From Bacillota bacterium (lineage in GTDB: Bacteria; Bacillota; Sulfobacillia; Sulfobacillales; Sulfobacillaceae): a stretch of DNA of 64,000 bases. Made by a program: the position numbers and the translations under genes. Shown one piece after another: positions 53,853 to 62,723 of the stretch. Within the stretch, counting starts at the first letter, position 1, and each line of letters opens with the position of its first letter. The DNA lies in contig JAPNUR010000010.1 of NCBI GenBank assembly GCA_026627385.1, forward strand, positions 1 to 64,000. The letters are read 5' to 3'. The notes under the pieces are model-generated. The model searched no databases. It saw nothing but the letters and a program-made list of their open reading frames with translations, and was not told where the DNA came from.

Positions 53853-54753
53853 TCACCCTGCCATATCGGGGACCTTTGAGGTCGATCGCGGGCTCATTGC
53901 CGTGGTGGGCCTCTCGGGTGCAGGCAAGACATCCCTTTTTCGGCTGCTCGCAGGACTAGACCGCAGTCCGGCGGCCGTGTCGTTTGAAAACCAGCGCATT
54001 GACGGGCTGTTGCCCCACCAACGGCCTCTAGCGTATGTGCCGCAGCATCCAAGCCTTGTCCCGCATAAGACCATTGCCGCCCAAGTCCGGTGGGTACAAG
54101 CTACGGATGACCGGCTTGTTCGGCGCTGGCGCCAAATCTTAGCCCTCGACCGACTGTGGGAACGCTACCCGCGCGAACTGTCCGGCGGCGAGCAACAGCG
54201 CGCAGCTCTCTTGCGGGCATTGGCCGCCAATCGCCCCCTCCTGATTTTGGACGAATCGCTCTCCAACGTCGATAAACCCCATCGGGACCACATCTTTGAG
54301 GCGCTCCACGATCAATGGAGCACTCGCTTGCTTCTCTTTTCCACACACGACTGGCGCGAAGCTGAAAATTGGGCCGACGGGGTGCTCTACGTGGAGTACG
54401 GTCAGCTCTACCCGGTTCAACCACGCCGCGATCTAGCGCCGGTCACCTGGACGATGGCCCGCCTGATGGGATTTCTCGGCGCGATTCATGATGACCAGGG
54501 AAGGGCCTGGCTGATTCACCCGCGCTTAGTGCAGGTGGGCCGTCATTCGTCGGGCCTCTACATTCCTGGCCTCTTAACAGTGACCGACCGATATTCTATC
54601 CAATCTCAGTATCACTTTCAGCCCGCAGATGGTGGCGCCCCGCTCCATTGGCAGGGTCCCCCGATTGCCCCGGGGACTTACCAAGGCATTACGCTCACGC
54701 GCCGTTATGCTGCCACCTCACTGCTGGGAAATCCCGAGGAGCTGATTCCATGA
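53833..54753 (+). CDS. Tungstate/molybdate ABC transporter, ATPase
   Basis: The start is GTG 53833 after GGAGGGC and overlaps the permease by 20 bases. The 306-residue protein has Walker A G-L-S-G-A-G-K-T-S, signature L-S-G-G-E-Q-Q-R and Walker B L-L-I-L-D-E-S-L-S-N-V-D, then an S-T-H-D switch His. The last 80 residues look like a TOBE-type oxyanion-sensing domain, as in ModC. Confidence 0.9.
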   Translation: MLSVSVNHPAISGTFEVDRGLIAVVGLSGAGKTSLFRLLAGLDRSPAAVSFENQRIDGLLPHQRPLAYVPQHPSLVPHKTIAAQVRWVQATDDRLVRRWRQILALDRLWERYPRELSGGEQQRAALLRALAANRPLLILDESLSNVDKPHRDHIFEALHDQWSTRLLLFSTHDWREAENWADGVLYVEYGQLYPVQPRRDLAPVTWTMARLMGFLGAIHDDQGRAWLIHPRLVQVGRHSSGLYIPGLLTVTDRYSIQSQYHFQPADGGAPLHWQGPPIAPGTYQGITLTRRYAATSLLGNPEELIP

Positions 54754-55763
54754 CGTTTGGACACTATTTGGCCGAATTACGACAAGCCCGCGGACTGTCG
54801 CAAAGACAATTGGCCGAGGCCCTTCAGGTGTCACGACAAACGATCATCGCTCTCGAGCATAACCATCATGCACCCAGCTTCGACCTCGCTGTGCGCATTG
54901 CCCGGCTGTTTGACATCTCGCTGGATGGCATGGCCCAAGCTCTGGCAGCCAGCGGGTCTAGCAATCCTCAACCCTTTCCCGGATCCCCTGACGTGACCGG
55001 GTTCCTCCCCGTCGTGTGGTCACGCGTGGGATCTCGCTTGGTGGTGGTCCCTCTCGACTTGCTCGCCAGTCAAACGGACGCCGATGCTCTGTGGGACCCC
55101 GGCACCGGACAGCTTCAGCCGTTGCCTGGGGCGCGCGCCCCAGACCAGGTCATTCTGGCCGGGGGGTGTGATCCCTTCCATCACTGGCTGGCTGCCTCTT
55201 TTCATCAGCTGTCACCCACCCTCTTCCTCGAGACCGTCCACCTCTCAAGTCTCCGCGCGCTTGAAGCATTTAACCAAGGATGGCTCCACGTAGCAGGAAC
55301 GCATCTCTACGATGACGCGCTAGGTTCGTATAATCCCGACCATCTGGTGCGCCAGCCACATATCCGCATACCGTACTTGCGCTGGGAAGAGGGCCTCATT
55401 TGCCAACCCCACGCAACTCGCATCACCCACGTCGCCATTCGCGAGCCGGGCAGCGAAGCGCACGCCTTGTACCAGCGTTGTCGATCACACGTGCCTCACG
55501 CGGTGGATGTCTTCTCCTCTCACGGGAGCATCCTGGAGGCGGTCAGCCGGCGCTCAGAATGGGCGGGAATCAGCCTTGGGCCCCTCGCTGCGCTCAAAGG
55601 GCTCTCCTTTGAGCCCTGGGCCGAGGAATCCTACGATTTATGGGTACACCGCGACGCGGTTCCCCCGCACTGGGTCGAGGTGCTCCTGGCCGCTACCCAA
55701 AGCGACTGGTTGGCCAGCCGCTTTCGCGCCCTGAAGCATTTGCGGCTGGCTTCTGCCTGTTAA
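54750..55763 (+). CDS. HTH (XRE) regulator fused to a periplasmic-binding-protein-like domain
   Basis: Starts at ATG 54750, overlapping the ATPase stop. Residues about 1-60 are an XRE-type helix-turn-helix (L-S-Q-R-Q-L-A-E-A-L-Q-V-S-R-Q-T-I). Residues about 75-330 resemble the PBP_like domain (PF12727 type) used for oxyanion sensing. It probably senses molybdate or tungstate in the cytosol and controls this operon, taking the role of ModE. 337 residues. Confidence 0.85.
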   Translation: MTFGHYLAELRQARGLSQRQLAEALQVSRQTIIALEHNHHAPSFDLAVRIARLFDISLDGMAQALAASGSSNPQPFPGSPDVTGFLPVVWSRVGSRLVVVPLDLLASQTDADALWDPGTGQLQPLPGARAPDQVILAGGCDPFHHWLAASFHQLSPTLFLETVHLSSLRALEAFNQGWLHVAGTHLYDDALGSYNPDHLVRQPHIRIPYLRWEEGLICQPHATRITHVAIREPGSEAHALYQRCRSHVPHAVDVFSSHGSILEAVSRRSEWAGISLGPLAALKGLSFEPWAEESYDLWVHRDAVPPHWVEVLLAATQSDWLASRFRALKHLRLASAC

Positions 55764-56743
55764 AGCGACACGTCCAGGATTATTTTGCCCACGCTTTGGC
55801 GGCTTTCCATCCACCGATGGGCATCGGCTGCCTCGCTGAGGGGATAACGGCGCGAGACGATGACGCGAAGAGCGCCCTCCCCAACCCACTTCAATACCTG
55901 ATCGGCTGCAGGGCGGATGCTTTGCGGCTTTGCCTGGCGCGCCGTTCCCAGGCTGTACCCTAACACCGACCGACAGCTGGCGTGTAAATCGCTCACGCGA
56001 ATTTGGCCCACCTCGCCGCTGGCACTGCCAAAGTGCACCAACCGTCCGAAGGGCGCCAAGCACTTTAGGCTATCCTCGGACACGCGTCCCCCGACCGCAT
56101 CTAAAATGACGTCAACCCCGCGGCCCTGAGTCATCTCCTGAATCGCTTCAACAAACGGCGTGTGGCGATAATTGATGACCGCATCGGCCCCGACGTCTTC
56201 AACCACAGCACGTTTGGCATCGTCGCCCACGGTTCCCACAATGGTCTTAGCCCCTAAGAGCCGCGCTATTTGCACCGCGGTGGTGCCGACGCCGCCGGCC
56301 GCCGCGTGAACGAGCACCGATTCCCCAGGTGTTAACCGCGCCACTTCTGCTAACAACTGGTAGGCGGTAAATCCCACGGTGGGAATCCCCGCCGCCGTCA
56401 CCCAATCCAGAGTCTCCGGTAGGGGATAGACTAAGTCGTGGGGGGCGACGACCCATTCAGCGTAAGATCCGCCGCGAGGAAACGCGACGACCCGCGTTCC
56501 GGGCTCTACATGGGTAACTCCCGAACCAACGGCTTCGACCACGCCGGCAGCATCAAGGCCAGGAATGAAGGGCGGTTCTCCCACCCCATGGTATTGACCA
56601 TAGCGAGCCTTAATATCGGCAAAGTTAACACTGGTTGCCTTCACACGGATGAGAACCTCGCCCGGGGCCACGACCGGTTCGGGCCATTCGGTCCATTCAA
56701 GAACCTCGGGCCCACCCAAGGTGCGCACCACGACCGCTTTCAC
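55760..56743 (-). CDS. Zinc-free quinone oxidoreductase (MDR family)
   Basis: A 327-residue medium-chain dehydrogenase. The N-terminus (V-V-V-R-T-L-G-G-P-E-V-L) and the Rossmann loop A-A-A-G-G-V-G-T near 148-155 are of the NADPH:quinone reductase group; no zinc-binding cysteines are seen. Last gene of the six-gene IclR-headed operon, with a 4-base overlap with the cupin gene upstream. The 3' end overlaps the convergent regulator gene by 4 bases. Confidence 0.9.
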   Translation of the reverse strand: MKAVVVRTLGGPEVLEWTEWPEPVVAPGEVLIRVKATSVNFADIKARYGQYHGVGEPPFIPGLDAAGVVEAVGSGVTHVEPGTRVVAFPRGGSYAEWVVAPHDLVYPLPETLDWVTAAGIPTVGFTAYQLLAEVARLTPGESVLVHAAAGGVGTTAVQIARLLGAKTIVGTVGDDAKRAVVEDVGADAVINYRHTPFVEAIQEMTQGRGVDVILDAVGGRVSEDSLKCLAPFGRLVHFGSASGEVGQIRVSDLHASCRSVLGYSLGTARQAKPQSIRPAADQVLKWVGEGALRVIVSRRYPLSEAADAHRWMESRQSVGKIILDVSL

Positions 56744-57159
56744 GAGGGGCTCACCCCCTGACTCGCGGCCATGAGTTCGCGAAATCCCTCCCGGGGCGGC
56801 GAAAACATGTCAATGGCGACGGCCCCTGAGGGCCCCGCCTTCGCCGCGTGCGGGACGCCGGGCGGCACCGAGACAATGTCACCGGCACCCATCTCTCGCG
56901 ATTCGTGTCCCACGGTGAAGGTGAGGGTCCCGGAAATCACAAAACTCAACTGCTCTTGATCATGCTGATGCAGCGGAGCTTCAGCATGCGCAGCAAATGT
57001 CACGTAGCTAGCCATAAGCCGTTCCCCCCAAAACGGACGCAAGACGACACCGGGCGCGGCCTCAAACCCCGCCAGTTGCGGCATTTTCTCAAACGCCGGT
57101 GGATAACCCGCATCGCCATTCCAGGTTATGGCTTCTTTAAAATAATCACGGTTGACCAC
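56740..57159 (-). CDS. Cupin-domain protein
   Basis: A 139-residue single-cupin protein. Motif 1 is P-L-H-Q-H-D-Q-E-Q near 62-70 and motif 2 is P-P-G-V-P-H-A near 98-104, so a metal site is complete. The C-terminal M-F-S-P-P-R-E-G-F-R-E-L is shared with the second cupin of this operon (58879-59328), showing they are paralogues. Substrate unknown. Confidence 0.85.
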   Translation of the reverse strand: MVNRDYFKEAITWNGDAGYPPAFEKMPQLAGFEAAPGVVLRPFWGERLMASYVTFAAHAEAPLHQHDQEQLSFVISGTLTFTVGHESREMGAGDIVSVPPGVPHAAKAGPSGAVAIDMFSPPREGFRELMAASQGVSPS

Positions 57160-57177
57160 CGCACCACCCCCAATCCC

Positions 57178-57918
57178 CTAGAGATACGCGGCCATGCCGC
57201 CATCCACATCCAAGATCACGCCGGTTAAGTAAGACGCCGCGTGCGACAAGAGAAAAGTCACGGCGTGACTAGCTTCGCTGGCATCGCCGAAGCGCCCCAG
57301 CGGCACCGAAAAGGCTTTAACCGTTTCTTGAAAAAATTCTTGGGGTTTCCCTTCCCACTGCCCGGAATACACAAATCCTATGCTGACCGCGTTAACGCGA
57401 ATTCCGCGAGCGGCGACCGCCTTCGCCAATGTTTTCGTAAACGCGGTGCAGGCCGCGCGATTGACGCTGGAGGCAAAGAACCGGGGATCCGGTTGCTTAC
57501 CAAAAATGGCGGTCATGTTGACAATGCGCCCGCCGTCAGGCATGTCTTGAAGGACACGGCGGGCCATACGCATTTGTGCCATGAGCTTCACGTCAATGTC
57601 GCGCCGCCAATCGTCATCCGTGAGGGTGTCAAATGTCCCGGGATACGCCTTACCGGCATTGTTCACTAACATATGCACCGGTCCCCAGTGATTCACCACC
57701 TGAGCCACAAAGCGGTCAATGCTTTGAGCATCGGTGACATCCAGCGGCATCACTAACAACTGATCGGGACCGGCATCGAACCCCTGACATTCGCCGGGAT
57801 GACGGCTGCCTGTAGCCACCCTCACGCCCTCACTTAAAAGTTCGGACACCACAGCGCGGCCAATACCCCGCGATCCGCCCGTCACAATCGCCACTTCACC
57901 AGCTAAGGCTAAGTCCAC
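57178..57918 (-). CDS. SDR family protein with an atypical active site
   Basis: A 246-residue SDR with an intact NAD(P) loop T-G-G-S-R-G-I-G near 13-20 and N-N-A-G near 86-89. Where classical SDRs have Y-x-x-x-K, it reads F-F-A-S-S-V-N-R-A, so the Tyr/Lys pair is absent. Relatives with S-x-x-N exist and may still reduce substrates by another mechanism. It overlaps ilvE by one base and belongs to the IclR operon. Confidence 0.85.
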   Translation of the reverse strand: MDLALAGEVAIVTGGSRGIGRAVVSELLSEGVRVATGSRHPGECQGFDAGPDQLLVMPLDVTDAQSIDRFVAQVVNHWGPVHMLVNNAGKAYPGTFDTLTDDDWRRDIDVKLMAQMRMARRVLQDMPDGGRIVNMTAIFGKQPDPRFFASSVNRAACTAFTKTLAKAVAARGIRVNAVSIGFVYSGQWEGKPQEFFQETVKAFSVPLGRFGDASEASHAVTFLLSHAASYLTGVILDVDGGMAAYL

Positions 57919-58892
57919 TACTCATGGCCCTCCTTCCCATAGACCGGTGTAAGCCACTCGCGATACCGCGCATCCCGACCGCGTACCGCCTGAAAATAGA
58001 CCTCTTGCAGTTTGGCTGTGATGGGCCCCATCTTCCCCGAGCCAATCGTGCGATGGTCGATTTCGGTCACGCCCGCAATTTGCACACCGGTTCCGGCTAA
58101 AAAGACTTCATCCGCCACGTAGAGTTCCGTGCGGTCAATCGGGCGCTCCACGAGAGGCCAGCCGAGATCTCGGGCTAATTGAAACACCGCTTGGCGAGTG
58201 ACCCCCTCGAGAATGTCGGCTGTGACCGGGGAGGTCACCAAGGTGCCATCGCGAACCATAAAGAGGTTGGAGGAACTCGCCTCTGCCACTTGGCCATCCT
58301 CCGATAGCATGATGGCTTCGTCGTAGCCGTCCATGGCCGCATCGTCACTGGCTAATGCCGCATTGATGTAGGCACCGGTGACCTTGGCACGTGACGGAAT
58401 CATGTTGTCCGCAATACGTACCCAATTGGATACTGTCGCTTTGAGCCCATCAGTCGCCACGTAATCCCCCATGGGGGTGGCCAAGATGCCGACTTCATCG
58501 CGCATCCCGCTCAGTGCCACCTTAATCGCGGCTGCTCCCTTGAAGGCGAGCGGGCGAATGTAGACGTCCTGCCGAAACGCGTTAGCAGCGAGCACCGCGC
58601 GCGTCCAATCCATCAACTCGCTCACGGTATAGGGCACCTGGATTTTTAAGATCTTCGCCGATCGCAGAAACCGCTCGTAGTGGGCGTGCCCCTTGAGGAT
58701 ATACAGCTCGCCATCTTCCGCATTCCAATAGGCGCGGATGCCTTCAAAACATCCGGTCCCGTAATTGAGGGCATGGGTGGCAATACTGACGGTCGCGTCG
58801 CGAATGTCCATCAACCGGCCGCGGAAAAAGACAATCCCGCTCTCAATTTCTTGGCGCGCCGAAGGTCCTTCGGCATGACTACTCTTCGTCAA
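57918..58892 (-). CDS. ilvE: Branched-chain amino acid aminotransferase
   Basis: A 324-residue fold-type IV PLP enzyme. The PLP lysine is in S-R-A-K-V-T-G-A-Y near 162-170; G-C-F-E-G-I-R-A-Y near 47-55 and E-A-S-S-S-N-L-F near 202-209 are family signatures. It transfers amino groups between branched-chain amino acids and 2-oxoglutarate. Being in an IclR operon with cupins and dehydrogenases suggests a catabolic rather than a biosynthetic use; this is inference. Confidence 0.93.
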   Translation of the reverse strand: MTKSSHAEGPSARQEIESGIVFFRGRLMDIRDATVSIATHALNYGTGCFEGIRAYWNAEDGELYILKGHAHYERFLRSAKILKIQVPYTVSELMDWTRAVLAANAFRQDVYIRPLAFKGAAAIKVALSGMRDEVGILATPMGDYVATDGLKATVSNWVRIADNMIPSRAKVTGAYINAALASDDAAMDGYDEAIMLSEDGQVAEASSSNLFMVRDGTLVTSPVTADILEGVTRQAVFQLARDLGWPLVERPIDRTELYVADEVFLAGTGVQIAGVTEIDHRTIGSGKMGPITAKLQEVYFQAVRGRDARYREWLTPVYGKEGHE

Positions 58893-59328
58893 GGGACATC
58901 ACCTTTCGTGCCGCCTGGATCATTTCCCGGTATCCGGAGCGCGGCGGAGCAAAAATATCCAGTGCCAAACAGGGTTTCTCATAGGTATAGGCCGCATGTG
59001 GCACGTTCGCCGGCACAATGTAGACATCGCCCTTGCCGATCATCTTGCGCACGCCATTTAACTCGAACTCGTATTCCCCTTCTAACACCAGACCCAACTG
59101 CTCTTCCGGGTGCGCATGCAGCGCCACCACCGAATGGGGTTTCATATAGACAAATGAGAGCATGACATTTTTCCCAAATACCGGCTTTAGGCCTACGCCC
59201 TTGTCCACCAAATTGATGGGTAACTGATCGATGTCAATAAATTGCGGGAGTTCGTCGTCGCTCACTTCAACGACGCGCGATTTTGGGCCCTTAAAGTACC
59301 CGCCAGCACCCGTTTCCTCATTAGCCAT
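58879..59328 (-). CDS. Cupin-domain protein
   Basis: A 149-residue single cupin with motif 1 A-L-H-A-H-P-E-E-Q near 69-77 and motif 2 P-A-N-V-P-H-A near 104-110. It ends I-F-A-P-P-R-S-G-Y-R-E-M, matching the paralogue at 56740-57159. It follows iclR by 21 bases and overlaps ilvE by 14. Confidence 0.85.
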   Translation of the reverse strand: MANEETGAGGYFKGPKSRVVEVSDDELPQFIDIDQLPINLVDKGVGLKPVFGKNVMLSFVYMKPHSVVALHAHPEEQLGLVLEGEYEFELNGVRKMIGKGDVYIVPANVPHAAYTYEKPCLALDIFAPPRSGYREMIQAARKVMSLDEE

Positions 59329-59349
59329 TCATCATCACGCCCTTTCACA

Positions 59350-60075
59350 TTAACCCAACAGCTGACTAACCCGCCCACTCACCGTCTTGAGCGATTCCAC
59401 CAAATGCACGGCACGGTCTGTCGTCAGGCGGACATGGGGTCCGGAAATCGATATGGCCCCTACCACTAGCCCGTCCTTGTCCCTCACTGGCACGGCTACA
59501 CAGGCGACGCCTTCAATGAATTCTTCAACGTCCAACGCGAATCCTCGGATGGCCACTTGCTCTAACTCGCGCGTTAACCGTGTTTCATCGGTGATGGAGT
59601 ATGGCGTACGGGGAACCAGTTTGAGCCCCGTTCTGAGTTCAGGCCGAAACGCTAACACGGCTTTGCCCATGGCACTGCAATGCAGGGGCACGCGCGAGCC
59701 CACTTGCACCACGAACGATAACGGATGATCAAAGACCGCGCGCTCCACAAATTCAATTTCGTGGTCGATGACCATGCCAAAATTCACGGTCTCGCCCACC
59801 TCGCGGGATAACTCCTCTAGCAGCTGGCGGATGGCCGCGCGCGACGCGGTTAACAACCAGCCCTTAATGCCTACACGGTATACCCCATGATAAGAGGTGA
59901 CGTACCCGTGAGCTTCCAACACCGCCAGCAACCGGTGCAAGGTTGAGGGCGGGATCCCGGTTGCTGCCGCCATGTCGTGAAGCGGCTCTTCAGCAACGGT
60001 CAAGAGGTGATCCAGTACCTCTAACCCGCGTTCGAGCGCTTTAACCGATGGACGGTGCTCCGAGGGCCTGTTCAC
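59350..60075 (-). CDS. IclR family transcriptional regulator
   Basis: A GTG start at 60075 is preferred (GAGGGGGTGG upstream); an ATG at 60105 is in frame. About 241 residues: winged helix (A-A-A-T-G-I-P-P-S-T-L-H-R-L-L near 37-51) and an effector domain with C-S-A-M-G-K-A-V-L-A near 133-142 and S-I-S-G-P near 217-221. It heads the operon it probably controls, with a matching palindrome 34 bases before the start. Confidence 0.92.
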   Translation of the reverse strand: MNRPSEHRPSVKALERGLEVLDHLLTVAEEPLHDMAAATGIPPSTLHRLLAVLEAHGYVTSYHGVYRVGIKGWLLTASRAAIRQLLEELSREVGETVNFGMVIDHEIEFVERAVFDHPLSFVVQVGSRVPLHCSAMGKAVLAFRPELRTGLKLVPRTPYSITDETRLTRELEQVAIRGFALDVEEFIEGVACVAVPVRDKDGLVVGAISISGPHVRLTTDRAVHLVESLKTVSGRVSQLLG

Positions 60076-60108
60076 TAAAATGACCCACCCCCTCATCCAC
60101 ATCAAATT

Positions 60109-60124
60109 TGGAATGCATATTCCA
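60109..60124. promoter_or_regulatory. Probable IclR-family operator
   Basis: TGGAAT-GCAT-ATTCCA has 6-bp inverted arms close to the IclR consensus TGGAAATNATTTCCA. It lies just upstream of the IclR gene, consistent with autoregulation. Confidence 0.6.
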
Positions 60125-60228
60125 TTTTATTATTCGTCTTTCGTGATCCGTTTTCCTGCTCTTCAACATCCACTCGACGGTGAAATCGTCCTCCGGGTGA
60201 CGACGCCATTGGTCGAAGGTCTTAGCAC

Positions 60229-61380
60229 CTATGAGTCGGCTTGGGACGACATGACGCTCGTCTCGTGCTCGCCCATTGCCCGTACATAGAGGCGCCGGAT
60301 CCCTTGATGCCACACCGCGACCGGTCCCTCGCCGCCCGGATTCACGTAGACTTCACCCGTCGGCTCAAACCCTTCGGGCGCCTGGTCTAACACCACCTGA
60401 TACCTTTGGTGCCATCCAATCGTGTCGATAAGGAACAAGAGGCCTGCTCCCACCAGGTATCCAGACACCAGGGGCACGCGCCAGGCGAGATAGAATAAGA
60501 GGCCGCCAATGATACTCACCGCTCCTAAGAGGCGCATCACCGTACGCCCAGGATGGCTCGCGCGCGTCGCCGGGTCGCGCGGTAAGGCAGGCTGGTCATG
60601 GACCAAGGTCGGCAACGCTGTCGCGGACGCCCGCCAGGTGCGGCGCATCATAAGACCGGTAAAAACCAGGATGGGCGGCGTAAAGAGCTGCATGAGCGTC
60701 GTAAATCCGATGCCCCAGTGGGGGTTGAGGTAGTGAATCAGGTACAGCGGGTTATCTCTCGTCGTTTCGCCAATCAATCCCCGCAAGATGGCGTAATAAA
60801 ACATGGCGGACCAAAATTGGTAGCCCGGCGGTGGCGTGCGCCGATGTTCCAGCCAAAAATAACGGAGAATCAACAATACGCCAATGAAGGAGCCCCACAG
60901 CTGTTCCGGCCATCGACCGAACCCGAGTTCGGTCATGCGCCCGAGCACTTGATGGTCGAAGATATTGCCAATCCTCACCATGAAGATCCCCATGGCAATG
61001 CCGGGTACTGTCCAGTCCATAATGTGGTTAAACAACAGCGGGCGATGCCGCAGCTGAATCCAAAAGGCCAGCAGTCCGAAGCCTAACGCACCATCGATGG
61101 CCAACCCGCCTTGCCAGATTTTTAACGTTTGCAGCGGATCGGTCCAAATCCACTGGGGATCATTGGCGAGCACAAACACCACTCGGGCCCCAATGACGCC
61201 CCACACGATTGTCCAAAACACCACGTTGGACAGCCGGTCCTCATCTTCTCCCCATTGCTTGACGCGTTCGAGGAGGTAATAGCCACCGCCGAGGATGGCC
61301 ATGACCATAAAGATGCCGTACCAGTGAACCCCGAATGCTCCAATCTTGAAGGCATACGGATTGAGTTGCGGAAGATACAC
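60229..61380 (-). CDS. Lgt-like prolipoprotein diacylglyceryl transferase with altered active site
   Basis: A 383-residue membrane protein. The first 270 residues align with Lgt: F-G-V-H-W-Y-G-I near 16-23, V-R-I-G-N-I-F near 134-140 and the seven-helix layout. The essential His of the F-H-G-G loop in E. coli Lgt is an Asp here (L-A-I-D-G-A near 93-98). A C-terminal addition has two more transmembrane segments and a soluble tail. It may be a divergent Lgt or have a different acceptor; a second lgt elsewhere would settle it. Confidence 0.75.
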   Translation of the reverse strand: MYLPQLNPYAFKIGAFGVHWYGIFMVMAILGGGYYLLERVKQWGEDEDRLSNVVFWTIVWGVIGARVVFVLANDPQWIWTDPLQTLKIWQGGLAIDGALGFGLLAFWIQLRHRPLLFNHIMDWTVPGIAMGIFMVRIGNIFDHQVLGRMTELGFGRWPEQLWGSFIGVLLILRYFWLEHRRTPPPGYQFWSAMFYYAILRGLIGETTRDNPLYLIHYLNPHWGIGFTTLMQLFTPPILVFTGLMMRRTWRASATALPTLVHDQPALPRDPATRASHPGRTVMRLLGAVSIIGGLLFYLAWRVPLVSGYLVGAGLLFLIDTIGWHQRYQVVLDQAPEGFEPTGEVYVNPGGEGPVAVWHQGIRRLYVRAMGEHETSVMSSQADS

Positions 61381-61582
61381 GAGAGGCCCCCCTTCATGGA
61401 CGCGTGAGTCTCGCTGTTACTTTGTCCCATCTTACCGCATAATCTCTCCTCTTGCATGATGACGCACCCATGGCGAAATCCTCTGCACCGGACCGGTCTG
61501 ACGTGATTTGGGGTGATAAAGAGAAAGAAAACACAAGGGAGTAAGGACATAGCTTCGTCCACGCGCCAACGCCCCTGGATTC

Positions 61583-61741
61583 TTACTTATACAAAATCTG
61601 CCCGACAACCTGGTAGATGAGGTGGCCGATTTTGTGCAATTCTTACGGCACGCCATTCTTGACACGGCGCAGGTGTCCGAAGCCGCTCGCACAGAACGAT
61701 GGCTCGCCCCGGAAGAGGGTGAGGCATGGGAAACCTTATAG
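61583..61741 (+). pseudogene. DUF2281-type antitoxin remnant
   Basis: The frame reads I-Q-N-L-P-D-N-L-V-D-E-V-A-D-F-V-Q-F-L, the usual start of DUF2281/VapB-like antitoxins, and ends W-E-T-L before TAG 61739-61741. No start codon is found at the expected place, so the 5' end is lost or degraded. It overlaps the toxin remnant start by 16 bases, the normal antitoxin-toxin order. Confidence 0.65.
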
Positions 61742-61945
61742 GGGGCGATGTCGTCCTGGTACCCTTTCCCTTTACCACCCTCGAACGCGACAAACGACGC
61801 CCGGCGTCTGGTCCCGCGGTCTTTGCCAAATTACCAGCCGAGTCTAGCAAACGCGATTCCTGTGCGCACTAGTGATTTCGTGGAGGGAAGGTTGCCTCAT
61901 GATTCGTCTGTGCGAGCGGAGAAACTGTTTACAGGCCATCAGGCT
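61726..61945 (+). pseudogene. PemK/MazF-family toxin, disrupted
   Basis: From ATG 61726 the frame reads G-D-V-V-L-V-P-F-P-F-T, then K-R-R-P-A, the MazF/PemK start, and stops at 61870-61872. One base out of frame, T-S-D-F-V-E-G-R-L-P and S-V-R-A-E-K-L-F-T-G-H-Q-A match the C-terminal half. About 35-45 central residues are missing. PemK toxins are sequence-specific endoribonucleases; this copy should be inactive. Confidence 0.75.
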
Positions 61946-62723
61946 TATTGTCTACTGGCACTGACTGTCCAAACACCCAGGGCTCGCGATAACCTAACAC
62001 GAGCGTATGAAGATGCGGATAGCGTGCGCGCGCATAGCGAACCGCCTCGGCCGGATCGCCTAGATTACGCCCAAAGGCATCGTAATGCATGGGAACAAGC
62101 ACCTTCGCCCCAATAGCCTGGGTCAATTCCACAGCCTCTTCTGCCGTTAAATTTCCCACAATATCCTGGGCTTCGCGAAAGTAATGGCGGCCATTAATGG
62201 GCAACAGGGTCACGTCAATATTGAAGGGACGCAAGATGTCAATCATGGCATCGTAGATGACGGTATCACCGGAATGATACAACGTCACGTCGCCAGCGCG
62301 CATCACATAGCCGAGGAAACGACCCTTGGGCTCTCCAAAACCGTAACCATCCTGCACCGACACACCGTGGCAGCTCAACACCGGTGTCACCGTAAAGTCG
62401 CCAACAGCAACCGGAACCAAGGGTTCGGCCGCCACCACAGCCGCCTCTGGAATGCCCAGATTTAGCGCATCCTTTTTAATAGGGGCAGGCACCATGACCT
62501 TTAATGGCGGTTCTCGCTGGCATAACTCCTGAATTAGCGGCCGATCAAAGTGATCCAGATGTTCGTGGGTGACCAAGACGGCATCCAGCTCCGGGACCTC
62601 CTCTATCTGCAACACCGGGGGTCTCGCGCCTTCCGTCGGCGTCAAAAACGGGTCCACCGCCAGCCGGGTGCGACCGCTCTCCAGTAAAAACCCCGCTTGC
62701 CCTATCCACCGAACTGTTACCAT
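61929..62723 (-). CDS. Metallo-beta-lactamase-fold hydrolase (UlaG/UPF0173-like)
   Basis: Starting at ATG 62723 the protein has 264 residues. The metal motif T-H-E-H-L-D-H is near 51-57 and Y-H-S-G-D-T near 134-139; P-M-H-Y-D near 209-213 is a third ligand region. It resembles L-ascorbate-6-phosphate lactonase and related lactonases. It overlaps the dehydratase gene upstream by 7 bases, so a sugar-acid lactone substrate is plausible. Confidence 0.85.
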   Translation of the reverse strand: MVTVRWIGQAGFLLESGRTRLAVDPFLTPTEGARPPVLQIEEVPELDAVLVTHEHLDHFDRPLIQELCQREPPLKVMVPAPIKKDALNLGIPEAAVVAAEPLVPVAVGDFTVTPVLSCHGVSVQDGYGFGEPKGRFLGYVMRAGDVTLYHSGDTVIYDAMIDILRPFNIDVTLLPINGRHYFREAQDIVGNLTAEEAVELTQAIGAKVLVPMHYDAFGRNLGDPAEAVRYARARYPHLHTLVLGYREPWVFGQSVPVDNKPDGL

